A stretch of 64,000 bases of DNA from assembly GCA_907163345.1 (NCBI GenBank), contig CAJQUN010000153.1:1178001-1242000 (forward strand), in the 5' to 3' direction. The translations under genes were made by a program, and so were the position numbers. This DNA comes from Haberlea rhodopensis. Taxonomy: Eukaryota > Streptophyta > Magnoliopsida > Lamiales > Gesneriaceae. Positions 21,508-31,098 of this stretch are shown here, one piece after another. Under the pieces are notes generated by a model. That model was not told the DNA's origin. It ran no database searches and worked only from the letters and a program-made list of their open reading frames with translations. Within the stretch, counting starts at the first letter, position 1. Each line of letters starts with the position of its first letter.

Positions 21508-22777
21508 GTAAAACCCTTTTCCCCTGGAAAACAAAATGTGAGATCTCACTGCGATGGAAGGTACCAAGATTTTAGTTCAGAGGTGACAGAGGGATGGGGA
21601 TGGGATATAGCAAAATTTTTGATTTTTAGAAAATAACCCATAAAATTAAGATTGAATGGAATATTTTTTGTAATAAGAACGTGTGATAACACCAAAATTT
21701 AGTTTGCAAAAAAGTTACAATTTCACTATTTGAAGTACATTTTGGGCATAAGTCTACTTGTTGCTTCATAAATTTATTCTCTATTTGTTGTGTGATTTAA
21801 CAATTCAAGAACTATTGAAACCGAAGATTTTATTTAATGTATTAGAACTTGATTGCTCATAATCAACAGATCACCTCAAGAACTTAAAACTCGATTAACT
21901 ATCGAGAAATCAATGAAGGACAATGATGATCGATTACAGATTATAACAGAAGCAAAAGAATGATAATAATGATGAGAATTTACGTGCATTGGTTCGAGAA
22001 CCTACTCCACCGGAGGATCACGCAGCAAGAGAAATCCACTATGAAACTCCGAGTACAAAGAGTTTGATACAATGGCTGTAGTTTCTTATTCTAGCCTTTA
22101 TCAGACTTAATATACGTAGTGTACATTTATCAAGCAGTTCTAACTTCTAACTTCCTTTCTAAACCACTATAACTACCATCTATGTTATTAGAAGCTTCCT
22201 TTATCCTTCTTCACTTCACTCTTGGTATGCTCGTCTCATAGTGCTCGAGTTCCTCCCAGAAGCAGAGCCAACTTCCACACTGGTGTTGGTTGTTTTGTTT
22301 ATCTAATGATGTACTTATGTTATCTTAGAGATTGATCATTTATAATTTCGATTGGATTTTATCATTGTTTCTAGTTAAAACAAAATCAGTGGAATCATAA
22401 TAGCTCCTGAAGTACTTTCTTTTAGTTTATTATAAGATTATGTTTGAACTTTGAATCGTGAAATGCATATATTTGATTATGTTTAGTTGTTTACAATCTT
22501 ATGTTAAGATGAAGATTTCTTATTATATTTACTGTATTTTACTATCATTTTGTGTATGGATTAACTTTTTGCACATACTATCTTTAAACCCAAGGCAAAG
22601 TAGAAATATATTTATGAGGTTATGAAGGCAAATTTTTGGCAGCAAGAATTTTTCGGTTAACATTTTTTTGCATCCACATGTAAAAACCAATGATACTAGT
22701 ATGATGTTTGGTTGGAAGTTAATTTTCTTTGGGTTGTGTTTACAAAATATTCCATCTGTCTGGTGTATCCTTAACAG
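21508..22777 (+). other. SIP1 intron 1 (1,270 bp)
   Basis: GT at 21508 and CTTAACAG at the 3' end. Part of it (about 21840-22150) looks like a foreign insertion: it contains GGTTCGAGAACCTACTCCAC and a run of direct-repeat-free, LTR-like sequence. No ends or target duplication could be fixed, so this is only a suspicion. Confidence 0.8.
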
Positions 22778-23050
22778 GCAGCCGGTGCAGTTGGTGGCGT
22801 TCTCGCGATTTCAGAGGTTATGCCGATTCAGTATAAACACATGCTTCGAGGTCCTTTCTTAAAGGTTGATTTGCACACCGGAGCTATAGCTGAGGGTGTC
22901 TTGACTTTCATAATCACATTTGCGGTGCTCCTCATTGTCATTAGGGGTCCAAGAAACCTAGTTATCAAGAATTGGCTGCTTGCCATGTCGACTATTTCGC
23001 TAATTGTTGCTGGTTCGAGCTATACGGGACCTTCCATGAATCCTGCCAAT
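22778..23050 (+). CDS. SIP1: SIP1 aquaporin, exon 2 (residues 100-190)
   Basis: Begins GCAGCCGGTGCAGTTGGTGG (AAGAVGGVLAISEVMP), crossing the middle of the channel, and carries the central loop, helices 4-5 and the second half-loop up to its NPA motif (GPSMNPAN). The acceptor CTTAACAG and donor AATGTAAGC are both standard, and the exon is 91 whole codons, so all introns are phase 0. The second NPA is intact, as expected for SIPs. No stop or frameshift is present, in contrast to every transposon frame nearby. Confidence 0.95.
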
Positions 23051-24068
23051 GTAAGCACCATATCTCTGATTCATAATACTTCGTAAATTCTTCCAGTTTG
23101 TTCTTCCCGAAATCTCTCAGCCATGATTAAATAACTTTGAGACGAGGAAAATTCTTGTTTGCTTGTTATAAAGGGAAAGCTCTTCAGGTAATCTTTCTTC
23201 ACCTAGAATAAATATCCAAGTTTTAGATCTGTTCTCTGGAAGTAGTACAGTATGCTAACACCCTTAGAAATCGAGATTCCATGTATACACTAATTACTGA
23301 AATCTTAAATTATCTTCTGCATAATTGTCACCCACCACTGGAACCGGAAGACTGAACCGAATTCTTGTTAGTCTCCGTTTTATTCTTAAAATGCATTGTT
23401 CTATAAGATTTTGGTCTTGATTATACGTTTGACTTCTATGATTGTATCCTTCTCAATTTGAAAGTAAAAGTTTACACCTTTGAAGCGACCATTGGGTTTT
23501 ATAATCTCAACGGCCTTATGGTTGATTGTGGCACTATATTAGTAGAGGATTGGTAACATTTTTTCCTTAGAAAATTTAAAGTGCAGAAAAAAGATAAGAA
23601 AACATAGATGAATCTTAATCTTCTGATCCATGAGAATGGAAAATGAACCACATTGTGTAAAGGCTGCTTGAAGCGCTTCTTGAGAGCTCAAACTCCGACT
23701 TTTCTTGTTGTGAGAAACTGTACTTTTGATTTTACGAGTCTAACAGATTCTGAGGTAGGGCATTTTCTTTTGGGATCTATAATGTAGAACCACAAGTATG
23801 GCAGAAATAAACTTGCAGCCATTTCCTAACTCATGTTATGTCCTTCTGAAACTTCAATCACTTGTTCCTGATACACCCGTTCCCGTTGGAACAACATCTC
23901 AATGTGAGAAGACTCCTCAAGTATCTGAGTTTCCATGTGATTCCGAAACCTGATTCTGATAGTATCCTTGTCTTTGGTTCCTCAGTGTCAGAGGCTAATC
24001 TCCTCAGAATAAATCTCAGTTTAAACATTCAAATTTCTAAAGCATAATTTTGCACTTAGCAAGGTTTT

Positions 24069-24419
24069 TGTAATTACTTGAGTCATTTGTGAATTTTAAT
24101 ATCGAATAATGAAAATCAAAACAGAATTTAAGAAGAATAAATGGAATATAAACCGGTATTTGCTTGAATAAGAAACGATTACAATATGAAAGGAATTGAA
24201 AGACACCTAGAAGAACTTCCTGTATCCCTTGCTGAACGCTAATAATAAACTTCTTAACAAATATTCTGAATACTCCACTACCCAACCCCACTCACACTTT
24301 TATGCCTCACTCACTCACTCACGTGTATCTCACCCCTCCCCCATTCTAGAAAGCACCAACTTAATCATGGACTTTTTGTTAACATCTTGGATCAGGCCCA
24401 CTAATCTTGGATCATAACA
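24069..24419 (-). repeat. Gypsy-A 3' LTR (351 bp)
   Basis: Direct repeat of 34554-34975. In + orientation it runs from TGTAATTACTTGAGTC to GGATCATAACA. The flank GTTTT (24064-24068) matches GTTTT at 34976-34980, fixing both ends of gypsy-A as one insertion of 10.9 kb. Confidence 0.9.
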
Positions 24420-25560
24420 TTCGACGCCTCTTCAAAATTCGTCTTGTCCTCAAGACGAGAATACAATGCTCTCATTCTACCAAATGCCTCTTCAATAAAG
24501 TTTATCACTTCTCTCCCTTTGTCCCATATCTTGTTAGCATCAACTATTCCTCCAATTATGATAATATAGCAAGGACCTTTCCTATTCTCCTTAGCCCACT
24601 GCAATTGCTGGCCTCCAGTTGTCAGGGTCAAAATCAATACTTGAATGGTATGCTTCAAAATAGCTTGATCCCCTTCATCATCACCGAATACCAAAACAGA
24701 AGCAAGTGCCGAAATTTCCTTGCATACAGGACCAAAACAACCTACATTCTTGTTACAAGGATCGAATTTATTTGCATCAGCTTCTGCCAAATACAAACAC
24801 TGCCCTACAATCCTTTTGAGCCTTTCATCGAACAAGTTCTTTGCATCGTCCACTCTTTTCCCCTACATAAACCCCCCAATCAAAAAATTATGCACAAAAC
24901 ACTTGGGCACCTTGCATCTCTTCTTCCGACTCCTAAACTCCATACCCTTGTTTAGGCCTCCCAACTTCACCATCGAGTCTATAAATTATTTGTTAAGAAT
25001 ACATGAAGTTCAAAATCAAAACCAATTGGCTATAAGTGGAGTAACTCATATATCTTATACAGTGGGACAATTCTCAACACGCACTCTCACGTGTGACATT
25101 ATATAAGTCAAACATGTGAACTGATAACACGGGTGGCAGTGAGCATGCGGGCGGAGTAACCAATCGCATGGGCGGAGTAGCCATGAGAAGCCTGCTCTGA
25201 TACCATGTTAAGAATACATGAGGTTCCAACTCAAAACCAATTGGCTATGAGTGGAGTAACTCATGTATCTTATAAAGAGCTAGCATAGCTTCCAAACTCC
25301 TAATGTGGGACAATTCTCAACATTCTTCCACCCAATTACCAGCGTGAGAATTTTATTAAATTGACTTAAATTCGCCCAATATATCAGAAATTTCTTAAAA
25401 ACATAAAGAACAGAGAAATTACCATCTTTTCTCATCAATCTGTAATAAACCCAGTATCCTTCATTCTCCATTACCCTTGCGTTTGCATAGGGTTATGAGG
25501 AGTAATTTCTTCAACCTAGGAGGCCATCGGCAATTTCCCTTCCCATAGATCATTATTCCA
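24420..25560 (-). pseudogene. Gypsy-A 3' accessory region (broken; split by TRIM-2)
   Basis: On the - strand one frame reads WVYYRLMRKDGNFSVLYVF...LIYWANLS (25471-25330). After TRIM-2, another reads CLYLAEADANKFDPCNKNVG...GGQQLQWAKENRKGPCYIII...AFGRMRALYSRLEDKTNFEE (24853-24401) and runs into the LTR. The last part is the usual 3' end of a gypsy coding region in plants, immediately before the LTR. I recall similar text downstream of integrase in some plant gypsy elements but know no function for it. No reverse transcriptase or integrase of gypsy-A is left in the window. Confidence 0.6.
24991..25322 (-). mobile_element. TRIM-2: miniature LTR retrotransposon (332 bp)
   Basis: Two LTRs, 24991-25079 (89 bp, internally shortened) and 25206-25322 (117 bp), both running TGTTAAGAATACATGA to GGGACAATTCTCAACA in + orientation. 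On the - strand the right LTR is followed at once by TGGTATCAGAGC (25194-25205), the initiator-Met primer-binding site. The flanks TTATT and TTCTT agree at 4 of 5 bases, a probable aged target duplication. The interior (25080-25193) has GGGCGGAGTA repeats and no coding capacity. The LTR sequence belongs to a different family from TRIM-1. Confidence 0.9.
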
Positions 25561-25566
25561 GCCACT

Positions 25567-25776
25567 TGTCTAACAAAAACACAACTTTTGCTGAATCTAT
25601 TTTCTGTATTTCATCGTTTGATTAAATATAGGATACAATGTACAAATCTCCTTGATTCTAGGGATTTACAACTATCTCTATACTTACGCAAGTGAATAAA
25701 TAGTTTAGGAAATACAATTATTGATATATACAAATTGCGCCTAAGATTTGATATTCCATATATGATTCCATTGACA
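25567..25776 (-). repeat. Copia1 3' LTR (210 bp)
   Basis: On the - strand it begins TGTCAATGGAATCATATATG after the polypurine tract TTTGAGAGGGGT and ends near GTTAGACA. It shares ACACAACTTTTG...CATCGTTTGATTAAATA with the 5' LTR remnant at 30182-30247. Confidence 0.85.
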
Positions 25777-25783
25777 ACCCCTC

Positions 25784-27110
25784 TCAAATTGATGTCGTAT
25801 GATAAAAAAACATCAATTTGTCAACAAGAAAATGATGATGTTGCCGTGAAAGAGCCTTAGTAAAGATATCTGCAATCTGAAGAGTGGTGGTAATGTGTGG
25901 AAGAGTAATTGTACGGTCATCATATGCTTCGCGAATAGAATGACAATCTACTTCAATGTGCTTCGTACGCTCATGGAATACGGGATTGGCAGCAATATGA
26001 ATAGCACTCGTATTATCAGCATGTAGTGGAGTAGACGAATGTTGGATGAAACCAAGTTCTGCTAATAAATCCCGTAGCCAAACAATCTCTGAGCAAGCAG
26101 ATGACATAGCTTGATATTCTGATTCGGTGGATGATTTAGACACACGGTCTTGTTTCTTACTTTTCCAAGAAATCAGAGAGTTTCCAAGAAACATGCACCA
26201 ACCAGTGATCAAACGCCTAGTATCAGGACAATCTGCCCAATCAGCATCACTATAAGCTTTCAGTTGGATAGGAGAATTATGTGGGAAGTGTAACCACGAG
26301 TAGAAGTACCATGCAAATAACGGATAATACGACAGACAGCTGCCAAGTGAAGATGCCGAGGGGCCTGCATAAACTGACTAACTTGTTGGACAACAAAAGC
26401 AATATCGGGACGAGTAATTGAGACTGCCAACAAGTTGTAGTACAATGATGGATCGGAAAGGAAATCACGCTCTTCACGCTGATATTTCATTCACTTCAAA
26501 AAGAGTCTTGGTCGGTCGGCCCTCCTGAAGGCCCGCCAAAGCAATCAACACTTGAGTATACTTATGTTGGCACAAGAAAGTACCAGTCGGTGTAGATTGT
26601 ACCTCAAGACCCAAGAAATATTGTAAAGGACCTAGGTCCTTCATATGGAAAGAAAAGAACTCTGAAGTCGACTTTGAAGCTGAGAAATAAATCCAGAATT
26701 GGTGCCTGTGATAACAATATCATCCACATATACCAAGAGGAGAATCATACCATTTTCAGTCTTGCACTGAGATAAAGGGGAATCATATTGACTTTGGGTA
26801 AATGAAAAACCAAGTAGTGTGGACCGAAATTTTGCAAACCAACCACGTGGAGCCTGTTTCAAATCATAAAGAGATTGTTTTAGCTTACAGACATTTGAAA
26901 AGGGTGTAGAAAACATCCCAGGGGGTGGAGTCATATAAATATCCTTCGTAAGATCCCCATGCAGAAATGCATTCTTGACATCCATCTGTCGCAAGGTCCA
27001 ACCCTGAGAGGCAGCAATGGCGAGAATAAGACGAACATTAGTCATCTTTGCCACAGGAGCAAAGGTCTGTTCATAATTCACCCCATACTCCTGGCGAGTC
27101 CCACGAGCAA
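25784..27110 (-). pseudogene. Copia1 reverse transcriptase and RNase H (broken)
   Basis: Reverse transcriptase reads NYEQTFAPVAKMTNVRLILA...WTLRQMDVKNAFLHGDL...LKQSLYDLKQAPRGW...LLVYVDDIVITG (27081-26641), with the catalytic YVDD intact. RNase H reads SKSSTESEYQAMSSACSEIVWLRDLL...HADNTSAIHIAANPVFHERTKHIEVDCH and ends DIFTKALSRQHHH (26212-25784), the usual end of a copia polyprotein, eight bases before the LTR. The stretch between them (26220-26640) is frame-shifted. Confidence 0.9.
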
Positions 27111-28645
27111 CTAATCATGCTTTGTAACGGTCAAGTGATCCATCAGACTTCAGCTTAATAGAATACACCACTTGCAACCAATAGGCTTAATGCCCGCAGG
27201 GCAGGAACAACATCCCAGGTATGGTTTTCAAGAAGAGCCCGAAGCTCCTCTTGCATAGCTTTCTCCGAACATGGTTCTATGACTGCCTGAGAATAGTTTT
27301 AGGATCTGCGATAGTAGATAAAGTAGTGGAGTAACCATACCTATCAGGAGGATGAATTATACGGGAGGATCTTCGGAGAACCAAAGGAGCCGGTCCCGGA
27401 TCAGGTTTGGGAAGGGACGGTGAGGAAGAGGGCCGTCGTCGTTGATAAACAACACCTGCTTTGAAACGCGCAACAGGAGTAGATATATCATCAAAGCTAT
27501 ATGCAGTATGACTTGATCAGAATGAGTAACATGATGTGGGAAGTAGTACTCATGTTCGGAAAAATGCACATGTCGAGAAACATGTAATCTCTTAGAAATA
27601 GCATCATAACACATAAATCCTTTATGAGTAGAGCTATAACCCATGAAAGCACACCGAACGAACTGTGCTAAAAGCTTATGGCGTTCATGCTGAGGTAGAT
27701 GAACAAAACAAACACAACCAAATGTGTGAAGTGCATTATAGTCGGGGTATTTGTTCTAACGACGGAAGTAGGGAGATTCAAAATCCAGTTGTTGTGAGGG
27801 TAGTCGATTGATAAGATAATCAGCGGTACAAATACACTATACCCTTTGCTTGGAGAAACTTCTGAAAGTCATGTGACATGTGTTCCCCCCATTATCAGAG
27901 CGTAGAGCTTTGATATGCTTCGAGAATTGTGTCTCAATATGTGCTACAAAGTTCTAAAAGACATTAAACACCTCTGGTTTGGACCGAAGAAAATATATCC
28001 AGGTAAATCGACAGCAATCATCAATAAATGTGACAAAGTACTTATATTGAGCATGTGAAATAACAGGTGAAACTCCCCAAACATCCCTATGAATAATCTC
28101 TAAACATGTATCATCACGACCATCATGAGCCGAAAAAGGAATAGTTTTACTCTTTCCAAGTTTACAAGTAGTGCAATCAAAAATCAAATTCTGAGCAAGA
28201 CATTGTTCTTTAATACCCAAAAAACCATCTTTATTAAATGAGATAAAATTACATGATTCGGATGACCTAACCTTTTATGCCAAATCTCAGGCTTATTAAC
28301 AACAGCACATGCCAATGATAAAGTACGAGAAACAGAAAATTGTAAAGGAAACAATCTCCCCACATTAGGCCCCCTCGCGATCACCTTCCTTGATACCTGA
28401 TCCTGCACAACACAACCATTATGAGAAAAAATGCACATTATAATTATTATCTACCAACTGTACAACAGAAATCAAACTGATAGACAATTCTGGAGAGACA
28501 AAGTCACCGAAAGAAGGATCAATATCACCAACATCTGTTGTAGGCAGAGTACTGCCATTTGCAATTTGAATATTCTGAGAACCGTGTACTTCCGGAGATT
28601 AGATAATGTATCAGAAGACCCAATCATATGAATGGAAGCACTAGA
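27111..28645 (-). pseudogene. Copia1 protease, pre-integrase, integrase (broken)
   Basis: From high to low: protease motif HWFVDSSASIHM near 28640, with Ser in place of the usual Gly in the catalytic DSG; pre-integrase IWHKRLGHPNH...CTTCKLGKSK (28300-28150); integrase core IIHRDVWGVSPV...FVTFIDDCCRFTWIYFL (28110-27990). The C-terminal GYSSTHKGFMCYD...VHFSEHEYYFP follows (27644-27530). Between them the second half of the core is damaged by stops and shifts. Confidence 0.8.
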
Positions 28646-28659
28646 ATCAACAAACCAAT

Positions 28660-29599
28660 GTTAAACAACTTTACCTTGTCCCTGAAGTCGAAAGGCTGAA
28701 AATGCCGATAAAATCATTTGTTGCACCATCTCAGGAGTACGAACAGTCTGATGAGTGCTGGCAGAGGTGGTCTGACTCAAAGCAGGTGTGGAAGTACTAG
28801 CATGAAGGGCTAGCACACGTTGGTTCTTGGGGCGCGTAGGACATTCCTTGATGTTTTGATAATTCTTTTTGCAATAATTACAGAATTTCTCAGGACAGTT
28901 ACGAGCAATATGTAGCATTGTTGTTGATCCTTTCCACGATGTCGTCCTTGAGCAGCGTAGGCAGCATTAACAAGCCCTGATATCTCTCCGGAAGCGCCAA
29001 TAACAGCTTGTGTAGCCACCCTTTGTTCCTCCCGCATTAGTTCACCAAAACATACATCCAAAGAATGGACTGGATTTCTATTTAATAAACCAGCTCGAAC
29101 AGATTCAAATTCAGGACGTAGTTTCATGAGAAACTGATCGCGCTTACTCTCTTCATGAACTGCCTGGAGTGCGGTAGTACCTCGGGGGGTACCTTGCTAT
29201 AACTAATATCAGTGTATTCACTCCAAAGAGTAAAAAATCCTGAGTAAAATTGTTCGATAGTGAGGTTAGCGTGACTAATATTAGAGATGTCAAGTTCCAA
29301 TTGAGACTTCCGTGCATTGTTGTCCTGATGATAAATGCGCTTGAGATAATCCCACATCTTTTTAGATGTACTGAAAGAGCGTAATTTATTCACCATATGA
29401 GCCTCAATAGAACTCAACGCGAGATAATACGAGCATCCTTCGTCTCCCATTGGCTTAGTTCCTTAGCATCAGTAGGAATGGACGATTACCCATCAATGTG
29501 TCCCCAGAGTTCCTTGCCTTTTAAAAATATCCGGAATTGGAATTCCCAAGCAGCATGATTTTTGCCGGTAAATTTAATAGCAAAAGCCTCAGCTGACAT
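28660..29599 (-). pseudogene. Copia1 gag (broken)
   Basis: Starts at ATG 29599 (MSAEAFAIKFTGKNHAAWEFQFRIFLKGKELWGHIDG then a stop). It continues in other frames: LSSIEAHMVNKLRSFSTSKKMWDYLKRIYHQDNNARKSQLELDI and MKLRPEFESVRAGLLNRNPVHSLDVCFGELMREEQR. The zinc knuckle at 28840-28882 reads CNYCKKNYQNIKEC, with Gln where His should be. These are the features of the copia UBN2-type gag family. Confidence 0.85.
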
Positions 29600-30181
29600 T
29601 GTAAACACAAATACACAATTAAAAGGCACAACAAATTGTAATTATTGACCCAACAAGAAGCCCAACACTAGAAAAACCTACTGTAGTCCACAAATAAAAG
29701 GCCCAAACAACAGCAAAACCAACTGCAGCCTACAAAATAAGAAAGCCCAAACAGCAAGCAAGTAAATCACGTCAAAAAAAATTGCAGAGAGAGTGATCGA
29801 ACTCAACGTCAATGGCGGTTGAATGCGCAGGAGCGAAATCCAAGAGCGAATGCGAGCATAACACGATAGTGTCTACCCAAAACGATCGAGAAACCAAAAT
29901 CAATCTAGGGGTCCAATTTCTTCCCAAAAGAAGCTGTAATCGTCCACCTCACCAAATTGGAACAAAAGCGATTTCTGAAATACGCTCACTGAGGAGGATG
30001 AAACAAGAACAACAGCTAAAAATGACCCAAAAAGGTCCTGAAAATCGACCGCACGTTACGCCGCCGAGGATGGACAACCGGTGCGGGACACCGAAGCGCC
30101 AACAAGAAACTCGGGAAAAAATTCAAAGATTCAGTGGTAAGTCGAAAGTTAGTGGTAAGTCGAAAGTTGGTTGTGATACCA
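29600..30181 (-). other. Copia1 5' untranslated leader and primer-binding site
   Basis: Non-coding leader between the gag start and the 5' LTR. TGGTATCAC at its upstream end (- strand, about 30173-30181) is the primer-binding site. An apparent 142-codon frame on the + strand (29812-30240) is opposite to the element's own transcript and has no family features. Confidence 0.7.
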
Positions 30182-30247
30182 TGAAAAAAACACAACTTTT
30201 GGCTGAATGCCATTTCTGTATTCATCGTTTGATTAAATAGAGGATAC
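30182..30247 (-). repeat. Copia1 5' LTR remnant (66 bp)
   Basis: Matches the outer end of the 3' LTR at 25567. It stops at GGATAC, where copia2 begins; the continuation AATGTACAAATCTCC seen in the 3' LTR is not found anywhere after copia2 or copia3, so the rest was lost. Confidence 0.8.
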
Positions 30248-30468
30248 TGTGGGAAATAAAGAATATTTTATTAATGAATTTACAAAGGAACAATCAAGAG
30301 TTTATATACACAATTCCTAACTAACTTTCCTTATCATGATTAGGAAATAATATCTCTAGGATTTTAAATTTAGGTAATTGGGATTGTTACAATATCATAC
30401 CAAGATTCTAGTAATCTTAATGTTCATATTTCCTATCTTATCAAATCTTTAATATTTAGTTTCCAACA
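30248..30468 (-). repeat. Copia2 3' LTR (221 bp)
   Basis: On the - strand it starts TGTTGGAAACTAAATATT directly after the polypurine tract TTGAGGGGGAG and ends TATTCTTTATTTCCCACA. It inserted into the 5' LTR of copia1. The second LTR is missing. Confidence 0.85.
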
Positions 30469-30475
30469 CTCCCCC

Positions 30476-31098
30476 TCAAGCTGGTGAATATACATCTATC
30501 ATTCCCAGGTTGTAAACAAGTTCTTGAAATTCGATACCATTGCGTCCTTTTGTGAGTATGTCTGCAAGTTGGTTGTTGGTTTGCACATATGGGGTGCATA
30601 TTACTCCACTATCCAACTTCTCCTTTATGAAGTGTCTGTCTACTTCAATATGTTTTGTTCTGTCATGCTGAATAGGGTTGTGGGCAATACTGATGGCAGA
30701 TTTGTTGTCACAGTATAATCTCATTGGTCCTATCCACTTGATCCGAAGGTCTTCTAAAATTATTTTGATCCATAATAGTTTACACACTACTTGAGCCATT
30801 GCTCTGAATTCTGCTTCTGCACTTGACCTAGCTACCACATTCTGCTCTTTACTTCTCCAAGTAATAAGATTGCATCCAAGAAAGGTGCAATAGCTTGTAG
30901 TAGACCGCCGGTCAGTAATTGAGCTTGCATAATCTGAACCTGTATATGCCTCAGGAACCACTCCTGTATTTCTTTGTATAAGATTCCTTTGCCAGGATTA
31001 GCCTTCAGATACTGTAATATTCTGTGGACTGCTTGGAGGTGGACTTCCCTCGGGCTGTGCATGAACTGGCTTATTATACTCACTATGCAATATCTGAG
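30476..31098 (-). pseudogene. Copia2 RNase H and end of reverse transcriptase (truncated)
   Basis: Reads FMHSPREVHLQAVHRILQYLKANPGKGILYK, then YTGSDYASSITDRRSTTSYCTFLGCNLITWRSKEQNVVARSSAEAEFRAMAQ...LYCDNKSAISIAHNPIQHDRTKHIEVDRHFIKEKLDSG...DILTKG. This is the end of a copia polyprotein. The coding region is cut off at about 31098, inside the conserved DIAYAV motif, where it meets copia3 in the opposite direction. Confidence 0.9.

Noticed and set aside
29812..30240. 142-codon + strand open frame
   Set aside because: It lies across the copia1 leader and LTR on the antisense strand, and has no domain or codon bias.
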